A DNA stretch of 64,000 bases. It comes from CAWBVG01 sp963792175 (lineage in GTDB: Bacteria; Acidobacteriota; Vicinamibacteria; Vicinamibacterales; CAVVIG01). The notes under the pieces are model-generated. The model worked only from the letters and a program-made list of their open reading frames with translations, searched no databases and was not told where the DNA came from. Below, in pieces: positions 40,176 to 47,240 of this stretch. The translations under genes were made by a program, and so were the position numbers. Where the stretch lies: NCBI GenBank assembly GCA_963792175.1, contig CAWBVG010000042.1, positions 186,001 to 250,000 on the forward strand, given 5' to 3'. Positions within the stretch are counted from its first letter, which is position 1, and the number at the start of each line of letters is the position of its first letter.

Positions 40176-40183
40176 ATTATACT
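40176..40183. promoter_or_regulatory. Symmetric bidirectional -10 element (ATTATACT)
   Basis: The 38-bp gap between kinase and regulator contains ATTATACT. Read plus it gives TATACT (40178-40183), 7 nt before the GTG at 40190, which would make that transcript leaderless. Read minus it gives TATAAT (40181-40176), about 25 nt before the kinase ATG. No good -35 is visible either way. One melted region could serve both genes. Confidence 0.5.
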
Positions 40184-40189
40184 CGCGTC

Positions 40190-43129
40190 GTGCCGTCGTC
40201 TTCGCTGCAGGCGCTGCTCACGCGCGCCGGCGCCGCGCTGCTGCGCGGCCGTGGCGCCGAGGCCGCGCAGTTGCTGGCGCCCGCTTTCCGCTCCACGACG
40301 CTGACGCGCGACGAAGAGCTCGCCGTCCGCTCGATGATGGCCGAAGCGACGCTGCTCCAGGACGATCTCGACCAGGCGGCAGCGGCCCTCGGCCGTCCGC
40401 CCGATACCTTTCGCGATACGGTGCCGTCGCGCCGCCTCTCGACATTGTGGCGGCTGCACGGCCGTCTTGCGTCGGCGCGCGGCGATCAGTCGCGCGCCAT
40501 CGGCCTGCTCGTCCGCGCGCTGAAGCACGCGGAGACCGCCCACGACTCGACCGCCATCGGCCTGGCCCATTACGAGCTCGGCCAGTGCTATCGGCAGGTC
40601 GGCGATCTCGCGATCCTGCGCGAGCACATCACCAAAGCGGCCTCCGCGCTGCATGCCGCCGGCGATCGCCGTCACCTCGCGCTGGTGCACTCGTTGTCGG
40701 GCGTGTCGCTCGCCCAGTTGGGCCGCAATGAGGAAGCGATGGCCGCGCTGCGGCAGGCCGAACGCCTCGCGGCCATGGTGCAGGCGGACGACGTGCTCGC
40801 CATCGTCTGCGGGAACCAGGCGAACGTCACGATGCTGCAGCACCACTACGAGCAGGCGCTGGCGCTCGCCGAGCGCAGCGTCGCGCTGCACGAAGCGCAT
40901 GGCTCGGGCCACGGGCTCGCGGTGGCGCTCGCGACGCTCGGACAGATCTGCGTCCGCCTCGGGGATCTCGGCCGTGCCGAAGAGGCGCTGCACCGGGCGC
41001 TCGACGTCCGCAGCCCGATTCAGTTTCACGAGACGACCGGCGCCGTCTTCGACACGCTGGCCCAGATTCACCTGATCCGCGGACGCTACGACACCGCCAG
41101 CGATTTTCTCCAGCGCGCCGGCGATGCGTACGGCGCCTACGGGCGGCAGACCAGCAAGTGGTACGAATGGTCGGTGCGGGTGCTTGGCGCGCGACTCGCG
41201 CTGAGGCGGGCGACGCTGGACGAGGCCGTGGCACGAGCCGACGAGATCGTGCAGGCCGGCGCACCGCCGTTCGACTCTCTCCAGGCGACGCTGATTGCCG
41301 TCGAGGCGCTGACCGCCGCCAATCGGCTCGAAGAGGCCGAGCAGCGGCTTGCCGTGGCGGCCGATGCGCTCGACCCGCGGATCGCCCCCGCGGCGTGGGG
41401 CGAATACCTCCGGCTGCGAGGCGCGGTGCAGGCGAAGGCTGGAAACGCGGCCGACGCGTACCACGACCTTTCGCAGAGCGCGGCGCTGCTGGACCTGCTG
41501 GGCGAGCGCTACCAGGCGGCGCTCAGTCACCTGGCCCTCGGCCGGCTCGTCGCCGAAACCGGCGCGCGGTCGGTGGCCGAGCGGCACCTCAATCGGGCGA
41601 TCGCGATTTTCTCGCAGCTCGGAGCGGAACGGGATCTCGAGGATACCCACGCCGCGCAGGCGCTGCTGACATCGGTTGGCACCGGCCAGTACGTGATCTC
41701 ACCAGCGGATGCGGACGATGCCATCGTGCGCCGGATCGTCGACGCCGCGGCCCTGCCCGAATTGCTCGGGCGCGAGACCGCCGCAGCGCTGCTCGAGGCT
41801 GCCGCGGCCGACTGCAGCGTGGTCTTTGTCGAGCTGGCCGGTGGCGACGTGCGCGTGATCGCCTCCGCCGGCTGCGAAACCGACGCCGCGCGGACCATCG
41901 CTCGCGCCGCGTCGCACGGCAACGCCTACGGGCGAGGGACCGTCTTCGTGGAACCGCTCGGCCGCGACGACGAGGGACCGCGCTTCGGCCTCGTCGCATC
42001 GCCCCGGCCCATCGGTCATCCGGTGATGCGGCGTTTGCGGATGATTGCCGCGGTCGCCCGCCAGGGCTTCGCGCTGTGCGCCGCGCGCGACCGCCACACG
42101 GCGGTGACCGACCTCGCGGTCGATCGATCGCTCGAGCCGCTGTTGCCGGGGTTCCTGTCCGCCAGCGCCGCCATGAACCGCATCATGGAGCAGATCCAGC
42201 GGATGCAGGGGAACGACCTCAACGTCCTGATCACCGGCGAAAGCGGAACCGGCAAAGAGCTCGTGGCGCGCGCCATCCACGTCGGATCGCATCGAAGCGC
42301 GGCGACGTTTCTGCCCTACAACTGCACGACGACGGGCCGCGACCTCGCCGACAGTCAGCTGTTCGGGCACAAGCGCGGCAGCTTCACGGGAGCGGTGTCG
42401 GATCAGCCGGGCCTGGTGCGCACCGCCGCCGGCGGCACCCTGTTCCTCGACGAAATCGGCGACCTGCCGCTCGACGTCCAGCCCAAATTGCTGCGGTTTC
42501 TCGAGCAGCAGGAGATCATGCCGATTGGCGAGACCAAGCCGCAGAAGGTGGACGTACGCGTGCTCGCGGCGACCAACGCCGATCTCGAACAGCGCGTCGC
42601 AGAAGGCAAGTTCCGGGAGGACCTGTACTATCGGCTGAGCGTCATCCGAATCCTGGTGCCGCCGTTGCGCGAACGGCGCGAGGAGATTCCGCATCTCAGC
42701 ACCTACTTCCTGCGCGAAGCGTCCGAGCGGCTCGGGAAGCCCGACATCCATCTGAGCTCCGAGAGCCTGGACGCCTTCTCGCAATACTGGTGGCCTGGCA
42801 ACGTGCGGCAGTTGAAGAACGAGATCCAGCGGGCGGTCGCCCTCAGCGCGCCGGGCGGCATCGTCGAGCCGTCACACCTGTCGCCCGAGATCAGCCACAC
42901 CCGGCTCCCGTCGATGTCGCAGCCGGCGCCGACACGGCAGTCCCGCTCGGCCCCGGACCTGGCCTCGGCCGTCGAGCAGGTCGAGCGCGACATGATTCAA
43001 ACGGCGCTGGACCGGGCCGGCGGCAACATCTCCGAAACCGCGCGCTTGCTGGGGCTGACTCGAAGGGGTCTCTATCTGAAGCTACGACGGCTCGGGCTGG
43101 ATTCCCGGCCGGAGATGGATACCCACTAG
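40190..43129 (+). CDS. TPR-GAF-AAA+-Fis sigma54-type transcriptional activator
   Basis: Large regulator, 979 aa from GTG 40190 (GTG 40163 is also possible). Residues 1-470 are TPR-like helical repeats (GLAHYELGQCYRQVGDLAIL, VALATLGQICVRLGDLGRAE). A GAF-like domain spans about 500-650. The AAA+ core has Walker A GESGTGKE, the sigma54-contact loop GSFTGA (usual form GAFTGA), Walker B GGTLFLDEIGDLPLDVQPK and sensor PLRERREEIPHL. The C-terminal Fis helix-turn-helix is GGNISETARLLGLTRRGLYL. TPR-bearing activators of this sort answer to protein signals such as a partner kinase; the divergent Ser/Thr kinase is the obvious candidate (inference). Confidence 0.92.
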   Translation: MPSSSLQALLTRAGAALLRGRGAEAAQLLAPAFRSTTLTRDEELAVRSMMAEATLLQDDLDQAAAALGRPPDTFRDTVPSRRLSTLWRLHGRLASARGDQSRAIGLLVRALKHAETAHDSTAIGLAHYELGQCYRQVGDLAILREHITKAASALHAAGDRRHLALVHSLSGVSLAQLGRNEEAMAALRQAERLAAMVQADDVLAIVCGNQANVTMLQHHYEQALALAERSVALHEAHGSGHGLAVALATLGQICVRLGDLGRAEEALHRALDVRSPIQFHETTGAVFDTLAQIHLIRGRYDTASDFLQRAGDAYGAYGRQTSKWYEWSVRVLGARLALRRATLDEAVARADEIVQAGAPPFDSLQATLIAVEALTAANRLEEAEQRLAVAADALDPRIAPAAWGEYLRLRGAVQAKAGNAADAYHDLSQSAALLDLLGERYQAALSHLALGRLVAETGARSVAERHLNRAIAIFSQLGAERDLEDTHAAQALLTSVGTGQYVISPADADDAIVRRIVDAAALPELLGRETAAALLEAAAADCSVVFVELAGGDVRVIASAGCETDAARTIARAASHGNAYGRGTVFVEPLGRDDEGPRFGLVASPRPIGHPVMRRLRMIAAVARQGFALCAARDRHTAVTDLAVDRSLEPLLPGFLSASAAMNRIMEQIQRMQGNDLNVLITGESGTGKELVARAIHVGSHRSAATFLPYNCTTTGRDLADSQLFGHKRGSFTGAVSDQPGLVRTAAGGTLFLDEIGDLPLDVQPKLLRFLEQQEIMPIGETKPQKVDVRVLAATNADLEQRVAEGKFREDLYYRLSVIRILVPPLRERREEIPHLSTYFLREASERLGKPDIHLSSESLDAFSQYWWPGNVRQLKNEIQRAVALSAPGGIVEPSHLSPEISHTRLPSMSQPAPTRQSRSAPDLASAVEQVERDMIQTALDRAGGNISETARLLGLTRRGLYLKLRRLGLDSRPEMDTH

Positions 43130-43144
43130 GGGCCAGGCGGCACG

Positions 43145-43195
43145 AAGGTGGATACTGACTACTCAGTTTCCACCTTGCATGGATACCAAGTATCC
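43145..43195. promoter_or_regulatory. Two consecutive hairpins downstream of the regulator
   Basis: The first hairpin has arms AAGGTGGA (43145-43152) and TCCACCTT (43169-43176), a T-T mismatch, then ACTGA/TCAGT around loop CTAC. The second is GGATAC-CAA-GTATCC (43181-43195). ATGGATACC occurs twice, once as the last codons of the regulator gene and once in the second hairpin. No U-tract follows, so a rho-independent terminator is not proven. A regulator-binding site upstream of pilZ is the alternative. The remaining 150 bp to the PilZ gene is AT-richer, with no clear promoter. Confidence 0.5.
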
Positions 43196-43350
43196 GAATT
43201 GCACGGTGTTTCATCCACGTTGCACACTTCTTTAAGTTTTGACGTGGCAACCATTTAACCTCGAATGCGGCCCGCTGAGCTGATGGCGTTTTGCCGCGGG
43301 CGTACGCCTTGTAGTGTCTGAGGCATCCGACCATCACTCTGGGGGGCTCC

Positions 43351-43758
43351 GTGAAGCACATTTGGACTGACCAGAATCCAAAACCGGCCGACAAGAACAT
43401 GCGCTCCGTCGAGCGCCGTCCCGTCGCGCTGCCTGCACGGCTCACATGGAAGGATCAGCGGGGCGCGACGCGCTTCGCCACCGTCGTCGCGCGCAACGTC
43501 AGCGACTTCGGCGTCTACGTCGAATGTCAATCGCCGGTGTCGATTCCGCTGTACCGTCTCGTGCAGTTCCAGCTCGAACGAGACGTGTACGACGGCAATC
43601 TGCCCGGTTCCCTCAGACAGCCCGGTCGCGTGCTCTCGGCCGTCTATCGTGTGTCTCCGCCCTCGTCGTCGCGGCCTCAGGGTCTGGCGTTGCGGCTGAT
43701 GATCGACCCGGCGCGGATGGCGGCGATGGATTCGGTGGCCACGAGGGCGACCGCGTAA
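43351..43758 (+). CDS. PilZ-domain protein (possible c-di-GMP binding)
   Basis: 135-aa cytoplasmic protein. MRSVERRPVALPARLTW supplies the RxxxR-type start of PilZ (here ERRPVALPARL) and VVARNVSDFGVYVEC supplies the (D/N)xSxxG motif, the two halves of the c-di-GMP site. The rest matches the PilZ barrel (LVQFQLERDVY, GRVLSAVYRV, GLALRLMID). It has its own 220-bp upstream region with hairpins and sits just after the sigma54-type activator, so it may be a target of it. GTG 43351 follows GGGGGGCTCC; a start at ATG 43399 is also possible. Confidence 0.82.
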   Translation: MKHIWTDQNPKPADKNMRSVERRPVALPARLTWKDQRGATRFATVVARNVSDFGVYVECQSPVSIPLYRLVQFQLERDVYDGNLPGSLRQPGRVLSAVYRVSPPSSSRPQGLALRLMIDPARMAAMDSVATRATA

Positions 43759-43828
43759 CGCTCTTCAGCGACGTCCCTCAGTCCCGGTCCTCAGGTTTCC
43801 GTTCCACGGTCGGGGTGTGCGCTAGCCC

Positions 43829-44755
43829 TTAGCCTGCTGCCCCGACTGCCTTCTTCCTCCAATACCGGGCGAGCCCTCGCCAGTTGAGATCGAAGCGTCC
43901 CGCCACTTCGTAGGCTTGGGCGTCCACCTCGCCGTGCCGCTTGCGCAGCTCGCGCCGGATTTCCTCGGTAAACCACGCTTCCCGATCCTGGTCCGTCCCC
44001 TCGCGGCCGAGCGACGCCCTGGCCAGGCCGGCCGTCAGATCCAGGTTCTCCGCCATCTCCGTCAGGTGCGCCGCCGCCGGCGCGTGCGGCCCGAAATGCG
44101 TGACGAACAGCGTCGCAGGACTCCACCGTCCGATTCGCGCCAGGCTGTCGCGCCACAGCTCGAGGTCGATGTCGGGCGGCGGCGTCGGCGGCAGCACGAA
44201 TCCGCGCTCGGCGCGTCGGATGCCGGCGGTGTCGCCGACGAACGCCACGCCGCTGTCGGCGTTGTAGTAGCTGACGTGATGCGACGCGTGTCCCGGCGTA
44301 TACGCGACGTCGAGATCCCGGGCGCCGGCGGTGAAGCGCTCCCCGCCGCGAAGGATCGTGAGGGCGTGCTCGGGCACCGGCCGGAATTCGCCCCACAGCC
44401 GATCCATCTCGTCGCCCCACAGGCGTGTCGCGCTGGCGATCAGCCGCTCGGGGGCCACCAGGTGCGGCGCGCCCTTCTCGTGCACGTACACGCGCAGCCC
44501 CGGATTCTGGTGCACGAGCGTGCCGGTGGCGCCGGCGTGGTCGAGATGAATGTGCGTCAGCAGAATCGCGCGAAGATCGGCCATCGCGATCCCCGCCTGC
44601 TCGAGCGCCGCGCGAAGCGCGGGCAGCGTGCTCGACGGCCCGGGATCGATGAGGGCCACGCCCCCGGGACCGTGCAGCACGACGGTCGCGATGATGCGCG
44701 GCACGCCAAGGAAGTTGAGATCGACATACGACAAGCCAGCGGCAAGCACATTCAT
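43829..44755 (-). CDS. Metallo-beta-lactamase fold hydrolase
   Basis: 308 aa from ATG 44755. Metal ligands are visible as THIHLDHAG, PGHASHH, FVGDTAG and THFGPHAP, so the binuclear site looks complete. The start MNVLAAGLSYVDLNFLGVP and IIATVVLHGPGGVALIDPGP fit a cytoplasmic MBL of the glyoxalase-II-like group. The C-terminal about 80 residues (ENLDLTAGLARASLGREGTD, EIRRELRKRHGEVDAQAYEV) form an extra helical domain. Substrate unknown. The long open frame upstream to 45388 is a shadow of the DedA gene. The start codon lies at the edge of an octad repeat. Confidence 0.88.
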   Translation of the reverse strand: MNVLAAGLSYVDLNFLGVPRIIATVVLHGPGGVALIDPGPSSTLPALRAALEQAGIAMADLRAILLTHIHLDHAGATGTLVHQNPGLRVYVHEKGAPHLVAPERLIASATRLWGDEMDRLWGEFRPVPEHALTILRGGERFTAGARDLDVAYTPGHASHHVSYYNADSGVAFVGDTAGIRRAERGFVLPPTPPPDIDLELWRDSLARIGRWSPATLFVTHFGPHAPAAAHLTEMAENLDLTAGLARASLGREGTDQDREAWFTEEIRRELRKRHGEVDAQAYEVAGRFDLNWRGLARYWRKKAVGAAG

Positions 44756-44786
44756 TTGGTGAGTTAGTGAGTTGGTGATTTGGTGT
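44755..44786. repeat. Tandem octad repeat (TTTGGTGA GTTAGTGA GTTGGTGA TTTGGTGT)
   Basis: Four 8-nt words in exact register fill the junction between the DedA and MBL genes. On the coding (minus) strand they read as CACCAAAT/CACCAACT-type words. They encode the last residues of DedA (TKSPTH) and touch the MBL start codon. Confidence 0.75.
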
Positions 44787-45360
44787 TTGAGCGCCAGCGC
44801 GCGATGAGCGCGACGATGATCACGAGGACGAGCGCCACGAGGCCGGTGCGGCCAATCCAGCGCTCCAGCGTATCCCAGCTGTTGGCCAGCGCGTAACCGG
44901 CCGCCGCCACGGCGGTGCACCACACCACGGCGCCGGTGGCGTTGTAGAACAAGAACGTCGGCCAGCGCAGACCGCTGGCGCCGGCGAGGATGGCGCCGAC
45001 CACGCGCAGGCCGGTAATGAACCGCGCGACAAACACGGTTTTTGCCCCGTGGCGATCGAAGAAGCGATCGAAGTCGGAGAGTCGCGCGGTCGTGACGCCC
45101 AGGCGGGAACCGTACCGCTCCAGCAGCCAGCGTCCGCCCCGGCGACCGATGAAGAAACCCAGGTTGTCGCCGAGAATCGCTGCGACGATCGCGGTGACGA
45201 TGACGTGCCAGAGCGACAGCCGCCCGAAGTGCGCGAGCGCGGCCCCGGCGAGCAGCGCCGTCTCGCCCGGCACCGGCAGTCCCGTGTTTTCCAGGAAGAC
45301 GCCCGCGAACACGACGGCGTAGCCGTAGCGGGCGAACAGATCGACTATCCACTCGGGCAA
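44764..45360 (-). CDS. DedA/SNARE-associated family membrane protein
   Basis: 198-aa integral membrane protein of the DedA family, which includes lipid scramblases and undecaprenyl-phosphate flippases. The family motif is FAGVFLENTGLPVPGETALL near residue 20. Further features are ILGDNLGFFIGRRGGRWLLERYG (central re-entrant zone), VFVARFITGLRVVGAILAGAS (the RFxPGxR-like loop, here RFITGLR) and a C-terminal helix TGLVALVLVIIVALIARW. ATG 45360 is clean. The tail runs into the octad repeat. It is packed directly upstream of the MBL gene. Confidence 0.92.
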   Translation of the reverse strand: MPEWIVDLFARYGYAVVFAGVFLENTGLPVPGETALLAGAALAHFGRLSLWHVIVTAIVAAILGDNLGFFIGRRGGRWLLERYGSRLGVTTARLSDFDRFFDRHGAKTVFVARFITGLRVVGAILAGASGLRWPTFLFYNATGAVVWCTAVAAAGYALANSWDTLERWIGRTGLVALVLVIIVALIARWRSNTKSPTH

Positions 45361-45368
45361 AATCGCGG

Positions 45369-47059
45369 CTACCGGCTACCGACGCCACGAAGCGGCCGTC
45401 CCGGCCGCTCGGAAGTAATGATCCCGTCGGCGACGACGCGACGACCGTTGACCAATACGTGCTTGACGCCTATCGAATAGTGCTTCGGATCCTCGAACGT
45501 CGCGACGTCGCGGATCGTCGCCGGATCGAAGATCGTGATGTCGGCGGCCATGCCCGGGCGCAGCAGCCCCGCGATCCGACAGGTGGACGCGCGCGGCCGC
45601 CTTCGACGTCATCTTGCGAATCGCTTCCTCGAGCGTCAGCAGATGCTCGTCCCGGACGTAGCGTCCAAGAATGCGCGGGAACGATCCCCAGGCGCGTGGA
45701 TGCGACGTCGATTCGGCCAATCGGCCATCTTCGGCCTTCGCCGCGGAGTCCGTACCGACGCCGACCAGCGGGTGTTTGAGCGCGGTCCGGACGTCGTCTT
45801 CGCTCATGATGGCGGTGATGACGGAGCTCTCGCCGCGGTCCGCGATCACGAGGTCGATCACCGCGTCCCGTGGATCCTTCCCCATCGCCTTGCCGATTTG
45901 CGTCAGGGTCATCCCCTCGTACTTGCGAAGATCGTCGTTCAGCACCGACGACAGCATGACGCCGTCGCCGCCGTTGGCGCCGTACCACTGGTTCTCCCAC
46001 GCGACGGCGTTGGCGTCGTCCATGTCTTTCTTGATCCGCTCGCGTGTGGCGGGGTCTTTCAAGCGGCCGAGCGTTTTCTCGAGACCGCCTTCCCGAGCCC
46101 ACAACGGCAGGCACGAATCCAGCCCGTTCGACGCGCGCGTGTACGGATACTGATTCGCCGTGACGTCCAGGCCGCGGGCGCGAGCCGCCTCGATCCGTTT
46201 CAGCACGTCCGGCATCTTGCCGAAGTTGGCTTTGTACGCGGTCTTCAGGTGCCAGATCTCGGCAGGAATCGCGGCGCGTTCCGCAATCGCGAACACTTCG
46301 TCGAGCGACTCGAAGATGCGCGCGCTCTCCGACCGTTGATGCGTGAAGTACACGCCGCCGTAGCGCGCGGCGACTTTGGCCAGCTCGACGATCTCGTCGG
46401 TCGACGCGAACCGATCGGGAACGTATTGCAGCGACGTGCTCAGGCCGAGTGCTCCCTCCTGCATCGCTTCGGCGACCAGCTGCTTCATGCGCTCCAGTTC
46501 CGCCGGTGTCGCGGGACGATCGTCCTTTCCGATGACGTAGTTGCGAATGCTGCCGGCGCCCACGAACGTGCCGACGTTAATCGCGGGACGCGACCGCATT
46601 GTCGAGCCGCCGGAGATAGTCGCCGAGGGTGCGCCAATCGATGACGACACCGAAGTGCGTCGCGCTCGGGGTCGCCTCGCCAATCATCCGGTCGTTCACG
46701 GGCGCGATCGACGAGCCCTCGCCGGTGACCTCGGTGGTCACGCCCTGGAGCAGCTTGCTCGCCGCGCGGCCGTCGACGAGGACGTTGAACTCGGACTGAC
46801 CGAGGAGATCGATGAATCCAGGCGCGACGACGAGGCCGGCTGCATCGATGGTCGTGCCGGCCGGCGCGTCCTTGAGCGCGCCAATCGCCGCAATCCGATC
46901 GCCGACGATGCCGACGTCGCCGCGAAACCATGGCGCACCGGTGCCGTCGACGATGCGGCCGTTGATGAGCAGGACGTCGAAACGCCGCGGCTGTTGCGCA
47001 GCGGTGACAATCGCCAGGACAGTGGCCGCCAAAAGTGACACCAGGAACGACACACGCAT
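45369..47059 (-). CDS. Exported D-aminoacylase-like amidohydrolase, two frameshifts
   Basis: N-acyl-D-amino-acid deacylase family, hydrolysing N-acyl-D-amino acids or related dipeptides. A signal peptide (MRVSFLVSLLAATVLAIVTA) is followed by FDVLLINGRIVDGTGAPWF and VAPGFIDLLGQ; the usual metal His pair of this position (HxH) reads LLGQS here, a notable difference. A surplus base near 46590 leads into the second frame with GGVYFTHQRSES, IWHLKTAYKANFGKMPDVLK (His-Lys motif) and VGVGTDSAAKAEDGRL. Another near 45575 leads to GMAADITIFDPATIRDVATF and the stop at 45369. Corrected length is about 563 aa. Confidence 0.85.
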
Positions 47060-47240
47060 GATGGCGAAATGCTACCAGACCGGGCGCGGATGACGTTTAT
47101 GTAAACGCATGACCGAAAGTGAACGCGCGTTCGTGTCATGAGATCGGTCACCGTTGGCCCTGTAAACGATACATGGCATTACATGTTGTCATCGATGACG
47201 ACATTAAACCTTTGCATACGGAACTGGTCCAAGCCATGCA
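47060..47240. promoter_or_regulatory. AT-rich divergent control region with candidate operators
   Basis: This 181-bp gap between the divergent amidohydrolase and alpha-galactosidase genes is the most AT-rich stretch nearby. It holds a perfect 12-bp palindrome GTCATCGATGAC, TGTAAACGATACA (TGTA/TACA arms) and a related ATGTAAACGCAT about 60 bp earlier. The TGTAAACG words resemble LacI-family half-sites in style, but no regulator gene is adjacent. No clean -35/-10 pair was found. Confidence 0.45.
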
